A stretch of DNA of 64,000 bases from Welwitschia mirabilis (GCA_051453625.1 JBOZIK010000001.1:154496838-154560837), one strand, 5' to 3'; shown: positions 26,114-37,793, counted from the stretch's first letter. The notes: generated by a model not told the origin, from the letters alone. Program-made: numbers and translations.

Positions 26114-26346
26114 TCCTCTATTCTTCAAGTTATACATAGTTCTATTTTAGTGTTTTCTAGTTCATTGTTAAGTTTGGTAGTTATGGATGTTTTTGCCCCT
26201 ACTTTTTCTTTGTACCCAATAGGTTCTCATGATTTTTATTGTATGGTTTTTGCTTTGCCTTTTTTATTCCTCCTAATATAGAGCATTTTTGCCCCCCATC
26301 TGTAAATTTTATTTTAATATAATGCTTGTTTGTCTTCAAAAAAAAA
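26114..26346 (+). other. LINE 3' UTR and poly(A) tail
   Basis: T-rich, non-coding, ending in ttgtcttc followed by an A run at 26338-26346. Confidence 0.7.
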
Positions 26347-27368
26347 GACAAATAAGAAGCTAATTAGAAGAAAAAGAATATTAAAAATTAAATATGCATA
26401 AGATAGAATAATAAACAAGTACAAAGTAAGACTTATAAAAAAAGGATATGTTGAAAAGAAAGGTATTTATTTCATAAAAAATTTTACTTCAACTATAAAT
26501 ATTAAAATAGTTAGAAATTTTAACATTAGTTAAAAATTCAAATTGAATCTATCATAAGTGGATGTAAATTTGGAATAATGGAACTAAAATTACAATGAAG
26601 CATCATTCATTAAATTAAAAAAAATTTCATAAAAAATAGTTGGATTATTTCATCATTAGATTCTTAAAATATGTTAATTGGAATTTTCATGTATATGAAA
26701 GGTTCAATAAATTTGAATACTTGCAAAACTATTCAAATAATCTTGTTTGCTTTTATCCAAAGGAAATAGACAAGAAAAATAAAGAAAGAATGCTTTTTTT
26801 TATGTTCCTAGAGAAATAAAACTAAATAAATTCTGAAATAGCACCAACATTTTTCTTATTATGATACACTAATTTTGGATTTAAACATTTTCCTTTTTTA
26901 ATGCTGCTCCGAGGACCTAATCATCTACTGTTGGTGGTTTACAGAATTTCTTATTCAAATAAACCCAAAATATAGTGGTTGGATAACTAGATAAAAGTCT
27001 TGAATATTAATGAATAAACAATAGTACAATTTGTTTAGAATAAGATATTGATCGATAAATAATTTTCCTAAATAGAATCATAGAAAACAAATACATCAAG
27101 ATATTTAGAGGCTTTATAATGAAAGAATGAGAAACTAAAGTCTATAAGCTTGTAAAGTTCACAAATGATTAAAGCTAATAGAGATCGAGTCAAAAAGGTT
27201 AATAAACTAATTCCTTAGATTCAAAATGATAAAGAAAAAATAAAGTCTAATTATGCACTCACAACAATGTGCTATGGAACAAATAAAAAAGTATAACTTA
27301 TGAGAATATAAGACAAGAAGCATTCTAATGGATTTCAGAGTGGAACTAAGACCTAAAGATTTAAAATC
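26347..27368. other. No gene seen
   Basis: AT-rich stretch between the LINE tail and the copia fragment. Probably includes decayed copia pol upstream of 27369, but no motif is readable. Confidence 0.4.
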
Positions 27369-28125
27369 ATGCAACACAAAACTATATTAATACTAATTAG
27401 GGGGTTAATCTACATGAGCAACATGAGATATGATGTAACCTATGTAGTGAACAAACTAAAATATTACATACATAAATTAACACATTATCATTTCAACCTA
27501 GTGCTAATAATAGTGAAGTATATGTCAAACAAAACATTAGAATTCGACTTCCAAGTAATGAATGAAGAAGTGAAAGGATTTTTTATGCACATTGTTTAGA
27601 ATTAAAAGATGTCACATTAACCACAAGATGTAGAGTCTAGTTATGTATCTCCACAATCTCATGATTGAGCAAATAATAGGAAAAAAAAATAACACTCTTA
27701 TATTTAGAAGTCAAATATAATACAACCAAAACCTTACGTATGAAACTAAAATAATCAATTAATTTTTATACATTCCTAAAGAAATTGTTAAATTACACTT
27801 CAAATTAATTTGTAAAAATTAAACTTATTATAAAAATAATTAAAAATCTAATATTCCATGTAAGAAACAACTCATCATATAAAATTTTATTTTAATAAGA
27901 AACTATATGAAAAATGGCTCTTGAAACCTAAATACATTTTAACTTAGAAACAAATTATAGACGGATTTACTAAATGCCTAATCAAAGATAGCTACATTAA
28001 GTTTTTTAACAAAAATTATAAAGTGTAGATTGATGAACTAATAAGGCTTATTGGAGATGTTGGAGGTTTCTTTTTAATTGAATACTAAAGATTTTAAATT
28101 CTACATTGATGAATTTGAGAGGGAA
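27369..28125 (+). pseudogene. copia pol 3' end (RT end and RNase H end)
   Basis: The open frame 27369-27599 reads IRGLIYMSNMRYDVTYVVN and then YHFNLVLIIVKYMSNKTLEF, the segment following the RT of Ty1/copia elements (family: GSLIYLxxTRPDIxxAVxxLSR). Near 27957-28010, IDGFTKCLIKDSYIKFF matches the (I)ADIFTK motif that closes copia pol. A purine run (gagaggga) at 28117-28124 then suggests the 3' LTR starts near 28126. Its 5' part is missing or unreadable. Confidence 0.75.
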
Positions 28126-28750
28126 TATCGAAGATGTTAAAGTTTGATTGTAGTTTCACAAATTTAACTAATCCATGAACCCAAATATTAAACTAAATAT
28201 TTTATACACGAAACCTAAGTAATAATACCTAAATTAATTAAAATAATCTAAAATATTTACTAAAGGTTATAACTTTAAAATGAAGAGTTGTCTAAGGAGC
28301 TATATGATTGCATTAAAAAGCCCATCCTATAATTATATATTTTATTAAATATCTAGTTATAAGATTTAATTATTATAAATATTCTTTTCATTTAATTCTT
28401 TTTACCATAAAATGTAAAATTATATAGTAATTCCATATAATATAAAAGATAACAACATAATTATGATAAGAACTAGAATAAATCATAGTAGCTTTATTAA
28501 ATAAATAATTAAAAAATATACACGATTTCATCTCATATCAAATAACTTATCCTTTATAAAGAAATATTTTAGCTAACAAATATAAAATAACTTAATCAAT
28601 GAGTTTAAGAAAAGATAATCTTGTAAAATAATAGAGTGGAAGGGGTGTAATATCCCAAAAGAAAATAACAACTTTCTATAGCAAATAAAATAAAATACAT
28701 CAAGTAAAATTCTTTAAGCTTTCATAGAAGAAAATTAAATGAATCTTAAA
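28126..28750 (+). repeat. Possible 3' LTR of the copia fragment
   Basis: Follows the copia polypurine-like run. No second LTR copy was found, so the end is a guess. Confidence 0.35.
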
Positions 28751-28761
28751 TCCTTATATAA

Positions 28762-28892
28762 GGCCCATTAAATGAATGCTTTATAAGTTGTCTAGATAAG
28801 TTATTTCACTAGAGGCCCATTAAATGAATGCTTATAAGTCCCATTAAATGAATGCTTTATAAGTTGTCTAGATAAGTTGGTTAATCACTAGA
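28762..28892. repeat. Short tandem duplication, ~52 bp unit
   Basis: The run cccattaaatgaatgct occurs three times (near 28764, 28816 and 28840); two of the copies continue through ttataagttgtctagataag. Confidence 0.85.
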
Positions 28893-30305
28893 GGCATATT
28901 ATGTTTGGTTCTTTAATTCAAACCTTATAGGTTTATTTTCTCAAGTTATTTAGAAGACTATATTTATTAAATAAGAAATCAACCTATTGTTGCCCTACGT
29001 CAATAATCTTCATGACAGTATAAATTCATTTAATATGTTTAATACTGAATGTATTATACAAGCTAACAAGATACACCTTAATATAAAGGATGTAAGTGAA
29101 GATCTATTTTAATATTATTCAGATATGTGATCATGCTTGAAGATTTATCAAAAAATCATTTTCTAGAATGAACATATTTGAATTGCTTGAAAACTAGAAA
29201 AGTAATTTAAGCATTCAAGTTTATTTTATTACTAAACACATAGTTGAAGTCTGATGTTAACTTCTGACATAGTAAAAACTTTTCCGTTTTATATATATAA
29301 GGCCTTCCGTATTTTACATTCACATATGATTATTATCTAAATTTAGTTTGTCTTATGCCTTCATAATTAGTTATTATAAATGCTAATAGATGATTTTTAT
29401 ATAAATTTATCATAACTACTACATTATAATCCTCAAAACAATTTTTTTGACAATAAAAAAACAAATATCATTAAAAAACTTTATCTATGAAAGTGGAAAT
29501 GAATATAAAATCAATTTTGCACTTGAAATATGCTACCTCTAATATTGATATGATGAAGATCATGTGAATACAAGATTAATATAAAATGAAAATTAGATGG
29601 AAGAAAGAAAAAATATACTTGGAGATGCATATGATAAATAAGCATAAAAATGAAATATATGAAAAGTGAGAATGATACTTAAAAAATTGATATTGTAAGA
29701 TTTATTTTATATGAAGAGTGGATTAAGAGAATAAGCCTATCATAGATAACTGTAAGATTAAATATAATAAAAATATTATCTATAAATGTCAAATAATAAC
29801 CAGCATAATACTACAAGTGTTAAAACTTTTGCTTCTTTAAAGGATCCATTATAATAAAAAATTGGCTTAAGACTAATAAAATTATCATGAATAAATAAAA
29901 TATTAACATGAGAAAAATTGTAAAGAGATCTTACACGATAAAATTTCTGCTCCAAAAAGGAAAGCACAAAGTTTGTAAAGTAATAGATAGAAGATGTATC
30001 AACTAAGAAGTGGATGTAATTTTAATGGTACAAAAGGCTTCATTCAAAATACTAATTGATTAGGATTTTAGAATGCGTTATGATTTTTTCTGGAGTGAAA
30101 GTCATCTTTTATTCTTTTAATTTGAATATTTATATGTAAAAGCCTAAAACATAATATAGTTGGTCTAATCCAAGTCTATAAGTTGTAAGTTTTAAGGTCT
30201 TAGTTTTGAGTTTTATGATGTGAGTTGGATATCATTTAATTCTTTTATTCAAAGCACACTAGATGCAAGATTCAATGACTTAGACATAAAACACAAGAAG
30301 ATTTT
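28893..30305. other. No gene seen
   Basis: AT-rich intergenic sequence without recognisable motifs. Confidence 0.45.
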
Positions 30306-30768
30306 TGTTAGAAAAATACAATAGTTTTAATTAAAAAACATGATAATAAAACATAGAAGTGTGCATAGACAACACAGAAAGTAAATAAAAGCATAGAGAT
30401 CAATGGAATTTGGCTAAAGTAAACTACATCCATGAGAGAATGATGTAGACCATTTTTTAAATTCGAGAATCAACCTAAGAAGACAAGTTATCCTTGATAT
30501 CTTTCCTTCTGCTCACCTTTCATGCTATCACATTAATTATTTTCCTCAAATCTAACCTCAATTTATAAGGGAATAACAACCACTTTCCTAAATTGTTAAC
30601 TCACATACATCTTTTCATATTCTTGAGATTTACTAATAATAACTTCTAATAACTCAATACAATATTAGAAAGCTAAATATTCTTAGCTAAAAGTTTATAA
30701 AAAGTGAATAGTAGGTTACAAGATTACTAAAAGAAATAGAGGAGGATATGTCTTCACTAAACTTAGAG
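30306..30768 (-). repeat. 3' LTR of the minus-strand copia
   Basis: On the plus strand it begins tgttagaaaaatacaa and ends near cttcactaaactta; it pairs with 33882-34314. Confidence 0.8.
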
Positions 30769-33700
30769 TTAGTAATTATCCCACTTAAACGCATATCATC
30801 TAGGCCCCAAAAGATTAGTAGCATCACAAGATTCATCAATTTTTAATGCCATCAGGTTATGTCTCTGTTAGTTTACAATGCCTTTTATACATATGATGCT
30901 TTCCCATAAAAATAATTTTTGTCAACATATCATCCAAGTCCTTCTAAGTGTGGATTTTATCCACTTATAGGTCCTTGTGCTTTAATGCTTATCGAATGAA
31001 TTGGTAGTGAAACTATATATGCTTTACCTTAGAGTGAGAAACTTCATTAAAATTAATACCTACTTTTTGTCCATGTTCTTTAACTATGAGTCTAGCTCAA
31101 TCATGTTTAGACTCATCAACCTTCCACTTAGTCACATATATCCATCTATTTTGTAATGCTTCCTTTCCATGTGTACGTTTTATTGACTTTCACGTATCAT
31201 TCTAATATAATGCAATAATTTTTCTCCCATTGCTCTCTTTCATTTCTTAGCATTAAGAAAATTCATAGCTTCCCAAAAATACTCAAGTTTACCACTGTTA
31301 GTAAACAAAGCATAACATAATAAAGGATAATAACTTTTATGGGTTTTTAAGGATGTTTTAATCTTTTTAATTATTTAATAGATGTCACTTGCCATCTTTC
31401 ACTTTCTCTAATTAGTTGACTAAGCTGATTAGTTATCACTTCTAGTTCTTTTTCGTTATTGCCATTACCTCCATCAACATTGTTATGTGCTTAAGGCTAA
31501 ATCTCTTGTTTCTACTTAAGAGAAGTAATGGAACTTAGAATATGCATCTCCACAAGAAGTTTCTTTTTCTTCTATTCTTCTTGTTTTATTTTTATAAACA
31601 TTACATCCCCATTAAAAAGAACATCTCTACTTCTTATTATCTTCTTTGCAATAGGATCCCAAAGTCTATAACCTTTATCATCACTGCTATATCTAACAAA
31701 ATAACATCTTTGTGATCTGGCATTAAATTTTGTTCTATTCTCCTTTAGTATTAGAACAACATCTTCACATCTAAATATCTTCAAGTAACTATATGAAATA
31801 TTTTTACCACTCTAAAGTATCTCAAGTATCTTATCATTCAAAGGTGCAATAGGAGAGCTATTGATCAAATACATAGTTGTATCTATAGCTTTAGCTTAAA
31901 ATTACTTACCAATTTAAGATTATAATATCATTCTTCTCACACACTCCATGATGGACTTGTTCATCTTTTCAATAACACCATTCTATTATGGTATATGAAA
32001 AATAATCTTGAATTTATGGATTCCATTATCCTAATGAAGTTCATTAAAATTTCTGGAATGATCCTTATCACTGTTATTAGTTTGTAATTTCTTAATAAAT
32101 CTTTTTATTTCTTCTTAACCTAATCCTTAATCTCTTAAGTAAATCAAACACTTAATATTTATAAGCAATAGCATATAACTAACATTTTCTAAAGTAATCA
32201 TCTATAAAAGTAACAAAATAAGAAGAGATCTAATATCTACAAGGTCAAATACATTAGAATATACTAATTCAAATACTTTACTTCTTTTAGGATGTCCATT
32301 CCTCTTAAGACTAACTCTATGTTGCTTTCCCATGATAAAGTGATCACAAAACTCAAGAAAAAAATTCTTAAATGCAGCAATAAGCTCCGACTCTTATAAT
32401 GCCTTCATGTCATGCTTGCTCAAATGTCCTAGAAAATTATGCCAAATCTTTATGTATTCATTTTTGTCAATTATTACAATAGTATCTTTTGTAACATTAT
32501 GCTTTTGTGATGATCCATGTAGGATATACAAGCTTTCATCTTATTGACCTTTTAAAATTGTTCTGCAACCTTTTGAAATATTCCATGATCCTTTTCTAAA
32601 GAATACTATAAATCTAGCATCATTCAATTGTTCTATTGAAATAAGATTCTTAGCTATCTTAGGAACATGTCTTACATTTGTCAATGTGCAAATTTTCCCT
32701 CTAGTTTTTGAATAATGACATTATCATGTCCTAAAATTTTACCTGCATTATCATCACCAAGGTAAACAAATTCACTCTCCACATCTCTATATATGTAGAA
32801 AACTCTATTTCTATGGGAATATGTAAAAGGATACATCTAAATTCAAAATATAGATGCTTTCTACAAAATAAAACATATAAGCTGCACTTGTGGCAACCCC
32901 ATATTTGTTGCTTGATGCTATGCTTGCTTCTACATTATCACTTTCTTTGTAGCTCCATCTTCATCACTTGATGCTATGCTTGCTTCTACATTATTACTTT
33001 CTTTGCTCTTTCCTTTTTGCTTCTTATTTAAGCTCCAATAATTGTTTTGCATATGTCCAAGTTTCTTGCAATACTAGTAAGTATTCTTTCTTTCTTATGA
33101 TTTTAATCTATCTCTATCATGAGATTTTTTTTCTTTCCTAGACTCAAAAATGTGATTTCTATCTTGTATTCTTCATCTTTATCCTACTTTCAATGCCTGA
33201 TCTAGTTCATCAAGCATCTAAGTAGAGTCTCTTCTAGTCTTCTCATTTAACAATAAAGTAGTAACATCTTGCAACTTAGATGTATTACTCATTGTATTTC
33301 TTATAATAGTAATCAAAGTAACCCAACTTAAATGTAAAGAACTTAACAACAAAAAATTTAGAACTTCTTCATATAACTTTATTTTTAATGATATAAGCTA
33401 TGCTGCAATAGAATTAAATTCACTTACATGCTTTCACACAATTGTACCTTCCTTCATGTTTAGAAGGAATAACCTCTTCATCACATGCATCTTATTTACT
33501 CCAAAAGGTTTCTCATACGATTTCTCTAATGACTGTTAAAGCTCTGATGTGATTGTACATTTGAGAACATAAAATAATATTGAGGGTAAAATAAAAGGCT
33601 TGGTAGCTATTAAGCACTTCTAATCAAGAACAACCCATTTCCAATCTTCCATTCGAAGTAATTGAGCAACTATTCCTTAAAGCAGTAGACTTAAAGTCTT

Positions 33701-33870
33701 TTCCAACAACATAATCTTCCATCATTATCTTCCAAATTGGTCAATTGCTTTTGTTTATATTCTTAAAGATCATTATCTTCTCTATTACTTTATTCATTTC
33801 AGCAAACTTGTGGAAAATGTAAAATAAAAACATCTTCTTTATAATAGTAGTGAAGCACTAACTTAGAGCT
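30769..33870 (-). pseudogene. copia gag-pol remnant, minus strand
   Basis: On the minus strand from the right: gag, with a knuckle near 33035-33080 (YCKKLGHMQNNYW) whose first and last Cys have become Tyr; LTNVRHVPKIAKNLISIEQL, the end of the protease region; IWHNFLGHLSKHDMKAL (32398-32450), the pre-integrase domain; integrase pieces; the open frame 31572-31784 with KGYRLWDPIAKKIIRSRDV, the segment after integrase; NRWIYVTKWKVDESK near 31150, the start of RT; and DMLTKIIFMGKHHMYK near 30900-30950, the end of RNase H. The RT catalytic YVDD region is absent. Stops and frameshifts throughout. Confidence 0.8.
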
Positions 33871-33881
33871 TTAATACTAGT
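33868..33881 (-). other. Primer-binding site, initiator tRNA-Met type
   Basis: On the minus strand the bases after the 5' LTR read tagtattaaagctc, close to the usual tggtatcagagctc, with C-to-T and G-to-A changes. Confidence 0.65.
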
Positions 33882-34314
33882 TGTTAGAAAAATACAAGGA
33901 TTTTAATGGAGAAAAATGATAATAAAACATAGAAGTACATAATATAAAGTAGAGAGAGAGAGATAGAGATTTATGTGGTTTAGCCAAAGTGACCTACATT
34001 TTCTTTAATTTGAGAGTCAACCCAAAGAAAAAAGTTGTTCTTGATAGCCTTTCTTCCTCTCAAACTTTTGTTATTTCAGACTAATGATTCCCTCCAACTT
34101 TAACCTCAATTTATAAAGGAAGAACAACCACTTTCTTAAATTGCTTACTCATATACATCTTTTTATATCCTTGAGATGTACTAACAATAACTTTTGACAA
34201 CTCAACAAAAAATTATAAAGCTAAATATTGTAAACTAAAAGTTCATAAAAGTGAACACTAAGTTGCAAAATTAGTAAGAGAAATAGAGGAGGATTTGTCT
34301 TTACTAAATTGACA
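33882..34314 (-). repeat. 5' LTR of the minus-strand copia
   Basis: 433 bp, starts tgttagaaaaatacaa on the plus strand and ends actaaattgaca. Its last ~105 bp are also the first ~105 bp of every unit of the tandem array to the right. Confidence 0.8.
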
Positions 34315-35239
34315 CTTGATATATTTAGATACTTATTAGCCACCACCTATGCTATTGGGAGTTACTCAACAATTTTAATCTAACTAAATAAACCAAGACC
34401 ATAATGAGTATAATATAGTTTCTAATGAGGGAAAGGACCCTAGATGATTAGTTAAATCTAATTAGTAATTTTCTTATGGTCAAGAGTTCAAATCCCCATA
34501 GGAAATAAGGGGTGTATGGGTAATCTTAACCAAATCCCACATAATCCCAAGGGCTATGGAGTAATCAAACACCACATAATCCTTGCGATGATGGATAAGT
34601 AGTGATTTTGTGTAGTGCTAGGATTTTCTATGTGTCTAAAAGCGAAAAAATCTCAAGGGCTGTGTAGTAATCAAATATCAAATAATCTTTATCCTGGTGG
34701 ACATGAACATAACTTCAAAAGGTACAACCATTACTAATTTATAGCGTTGGAATTTTCTATGTATCAAAGAGAAAAAAGTTTTGATGAACATCATCTTTGA
34801 AGAGGAAAATCTTGAGGGTTGTGTGGGAATAAAATACTACATAATCCTTATGGTGGGGACATGGACATAACTACATGAGATACAACTAGTGCGTAGGTGT
34901 AATACTAGGATTTTCTATGTTAAAGAGGAAAAAATTCCTTATGAACATCATCTCTTAAGAGGAAAAATCTTGAAGGCTATGTGGCAATCAGATACCACAT
35001 AATCCTTATGGTAGTGGACATGGATATAGTTGCATAAGGTACAACTAGTACTTATGTCAAATGCTACGATTTTCTATGTGACAAACAAGAAAGAAAATTT
35101 CAATGAACACCATCTTCAAAGAGGGAAAAACATGCTCACTAGGTTTAAAAGTAACCCATTAATTTCTAAATAATGAGTTTTTTATAGATATATTTCATTT
35201 TTTAGAAAGATCTAAGCTAGGATTTCTAGTATGGAATTC

Positions 35240-35538
35240 CACCTGATTACTAGCATCACAATGTGGATGATCATCCTCTTAGACTAACTACTGATTNNNN
35301 NNNNNNCCATTGCCTCACTAACTAACTAATCAGACGTGAGGTCCTCCTCGATTGGATTTCTCCCTTTCGCTCCTCAGCCTATAGGGTATTAGTAGCCCTT
35401 TCTGACTGTTTTTCCCCTCTCAAGGATAGGTTCTTATGCATTACTCATCTGTTTGCCACTAGAAACACCACTTCCCAGGAGACTTGCATGTGTTAAGCAT
35501 ACTACCAGCATTCATCCTGAGCTAGGATCATACTCATA
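35240..35538 (-). pseudogene. rrn16: Plastid 16S rRNA 5' fragment
   Basis: Minus strand near 35535 reads gatcctagctcaggatgaa, then gcttaacacatgcaagtc and gggaagtggtgtttc, and further on taggctgaggagc and gtctgattagttagtt. These are the first ~240 bases of plastid 16S rRNA with scattered, mostly transition changes. It continues past the gap (agaggatgatca) and then breaks off. A dead nuclear copy. Confidence 0.9.
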
Positions 35539-35706
35539 GTGAGAGTCATAGTTTCATTAGTTATAGCTTCCTTCTCCATGGACAAATTTTGAATTGTCTC
35601 TCATTGGTAGAACTTGTATCCATTAGCTTGTAGTTCACCTCCTTCAATATAATTATCCCTATCCTCTCATATCATCTAATGAGCCATGGAGAAAGAAGAA
35701 AGGATC

Positions 35707-35737
35707 TAGGAATAATCAGACTTGAACTGATGACCTT
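35707..35737 (-). pseudogene. trnV-GAC: Plastid trnV-GAC 3' half
   Basis: Minus strand reads ggtcatcagttcaagtctga then ttattccta, matching the T arm and acceptor end of plastid trnV-GAC with a few transitions. Its position just upstream of the 16S fragment is the normal plastid order. The 5' half is missing, replaced by the petA piece. Confidence 0.8.
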
Positions 35738-35755
35738 TAAAACAATTTCTATATA

Positions 35756-35875
35756 TTTTTTTACCCAGAATAGGACCAATTATAAGAATATTTTTTTGGG
35801 AGGGACTATAATTCTGAAAATTTAGATTACCTATTTTTTCTTAGAGAGGGTCAGAAGGGGTAGAGAAAATGCCCG
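35756..35875 (-). pseudogene. petA: petA (cytochrome f) fragment 1
   Basis: Minus strand reads [20 protein letters not shown] then IGPILGKK, matching the middle of cytochrome f of the thylakoid b6f complex. The sequence before EKIGNL (STPSDPL) fits the preceding residues loosely. Ends abruptly at the trnV piece. Confidence 0.8.
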
Positions 35876-36065
35876 GGCTAAGCATCAAGTATAAGACAAG
35901 ACACTACGATATTAAAATAATCCATGTTATACTCCCAGGAAAAGCTCGACTGACCTTTAACAAAAAGGTACCTAGAGTTACGAAGGCATGGCTGGGACCT
36001 ATATTATTTTCTCTGGGTTGTGATTTTTATTAGCAACTTAGCATTGGGTGTATGAGGATCTTTTT

Positions 36066-36235
36066 CATTAGGATAAACGTGTCCTCGTCCTCTATTACCC
36101 CCTACATAGATGGGATATTTCCAAAAGTTGGCTTCTTTTTTCATGGCAGGATCTGGGGAAATAATTGGAAATAAAATTCTCTATATTTTTGAGATGGAAT
36201 AGGCTCGATCACAAGAATATTTTTTTGGAAGGAAC
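36066..36235 (-). pseudogene. petA: petA (cytochrome f) fragment 2
   Basis: Minus strand reads FQKNILVIEPIPSQKY, then after a frameshift [16 protein letters not shown] and [14 protein letters not shown], a hallmark run of cytochrome f. It overlaps fragment 1 over the KNIL(V/I)I region, so this petA region is present twice, with different changes. Confidence 0.85.
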
Positions 36236-36720
36236 TAGGCTTCCATACCTTAGGACTCTATGATAATAATAACGTTATGCTAGCTTTTGGTACTCTAGAA
36301 AACAAATATTGATTAATCCTGTATCATTTACATCTCTCTTTGAGATGAGATGGTAGAAAAAAATGAAATAAAATACTTTGAAGGAAATTTTCATTTCTTT
36401 TTCAATGTACTAGAATATCTATGGAGATCAAAAGATATTAGTTCATCATAACTAAATCTTTAACCTTCTATTTTTCAAGTTAAAATAAAAATGTTCAAAC
36501 AATAGCTTTAATTTACTTCAATTATCAACATGTATTTTTCTTACTTTCCATTAAAGCTAAAAACTATGTTGCTTAGTGCATTAGGTTTATTTTTTAATTT
36601 CTAATATCCATATTTACCTCTAACATCACTTACATTTGTTTTTCTCACTTTCCATAAAGTTACAAACTATTTTGTTCAATACATTACTTTTTTTTTTAAT
36701 TTTAAATATTCATATTTACC

Positions 36721-37793
36721 TTAGAAAGCTAAACATTGTATACTAAAAGTTCATAAAAGTAAACACTAAGTTATAAAATTACTAAAAGAAATAGAGGAGG
36801 ATTTGTATTCACTAATTGATACTTGACATATTTAGATATTTATTGGCCACCACTTCTGCTATTGGGAGCTACTCAATAATTTTGATCTAACTAAATAAAC
36901 CAAGACCATAATGAGTAAAATATAGTTTCTAATGAGGGCAAGGGCCCTAGCTCATTAGTTAAATCCAATTAGTAATTTACTTATGGTCAAGAGTTCAAAT
37001 CCCCATAAGAACTTAAGGGTGTGTGGGTAATCTTAACCAAATCCCACTTAATCCCAAGGGCTATAGGGTAACCAGACACCACGTAATCCTTATGGTGGTG
37101 GACATGAACATAGCTCCATAAGGAATAACTAGTGATTATGCGCAGTGCTAGGATTTTCTGTGTCAAAAAGAGAAAAAATCTTGAGAGCCAAGTGGTAATC
37201 AAATATCACATAATCTTTATGATGATGGATGTAGACATAGGTCCGTAAGGTACAACAAGTGCTAATTTGTAGTGTTGGGATTTCCTCTGTGTCAAACAAA
37301 AAAAAATCTCTGATGAACATCATCTTGAAAGAGGAAAAATATCGAGGGTTTTATGGAAATCAAATACTATGTAATCCGTATTGTGGTGGACATGAACATA
37401 GCTACATGAGATACAGCTAGTCCTTATGTGTACTACTGGGATTTTCTGTGTCAAATAAAAAAAATTTCCTATGAACATCATCTTCAAAGAGGAAAAATCT
37501 CAAAGGTTGTGTGGCAATCAAATACCACATAATCCTTATGGTGGTGGACATGGATATAGCTGCATAAGGTACAACTAGTGCTTATGTTCAATGTTGGGAT
37601 TTTCTATGTGTCAAACAAGAAAAAATTTTCAATGAACACCATCTTCAAAGAGGGAAAAACATGCTCACACATTCAAGATCCTTTATATCTAATTAACATC
37701 ACTTAACATGTGTCTTCATGACTTTCCATAAAGCTACAAACTACTTTGCTCAATACATTAGATTTTTTTTTAATTTCAAATATTTATATTTAC
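36721..37793 (+). repeat. Array unit B
   Basis: 1073 bp; tRNA-like segment 36934-37010; four sub-repeats starting near 37045, 37180, 37348 and 37505; single AT-rich tail. Confidence 0.9.
36934..37010 (+). other. SINE-like tRNA-derived segment (unit B copy)
   Basis: Contains ccctagctcattagtt (36945-36960), resembling a pol III A box (tRGYNNANNNGG), and gagttcaaatcccc (36991-37004), resembling the B box (GGTTCRANNCC), about 30 bases apart as in a tRNA gene. The same pair occurs in all six units (also near 34441, 38019, 39103, 40161 and 41341). Plant SINEs have such heads. A retained T-loop-like motif is seen; activity is not implied. Confidence 0.6.

Larger units (their letters stand above)
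20880..26346 (+). mobile_element. L1-type LINE, decayed, with poly(A) tail
   Basis: Non-LTR retrotransposon in plus orientation: an ORF1 with CCHC knuckles, an ORF2 with endonuclease and reverse transcriptase, and a 3' end with T-rich UTR and poly(A) tail at about 26338-26346 (gtttgtcttcaaaaaaaaa). The 5' end is not defined and no target-site duplication was found. Frame is broken repeatedly. A J-domain relic lies between the end of the LINE coding similarity and the tail (see its own entry). Confidence 0.8.
30306..34314 (-). mobile_element. Ty1/copia retrotransposon, minus strand, internally deleted
   Basis: Both ends carry related LTRs (30306-30768 and 33882-34314). Read on the minus strand: 5' LTR, a primer-binding site like that for initiator tRNA-Met, gag with a ruined zinc knuckle, pre-integrase and integrase pieces, then the first and last bits of reverse transcriptase/RNase H. 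The middle of RT is missing; the RT start and the closing DMLTK motif are only a few hundred bases apart. The sequences flanking the two outer ends (atttt and cttga) do not match. The right flank is the first unit of the tandem array. Confidence 0.8.
35140..36526 (-). mobile_element. Plastid DNA insertion (NUPT mosaic)
   Basis: Interrupts array unit A. On the minus strand it carries a piece of plastid 16S rRNA, its upstream leader and the 3' half of trnV-GAC in normal plastid order, joined to two pieces of petA, which lies far away in standard plastid maps. The segments 35880-36065 and 36240-36526 were not recognised. A 10-base gap lies at 35297-35306. Confidence 0.8.
34213..36720 (+). repeat. 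Array unit A, split by plastid insertion
   Basis: Starts within the complete copia LTR. tRNA-like segment at 34427-34503 (A box around 34441, B box 34483-34497). Four sub-repeats run to about 35139. The unit then breaks off after catgctcac and resumes near 36527 with aacatgtatttttctt, the normal continuation; the AT-rich tail is present twice. Confidence 0.85.

Noticed and set aside
30306-34314. Target-site duplication for the minus-strand copia
   Set aside because: Five bases on each side do not match.
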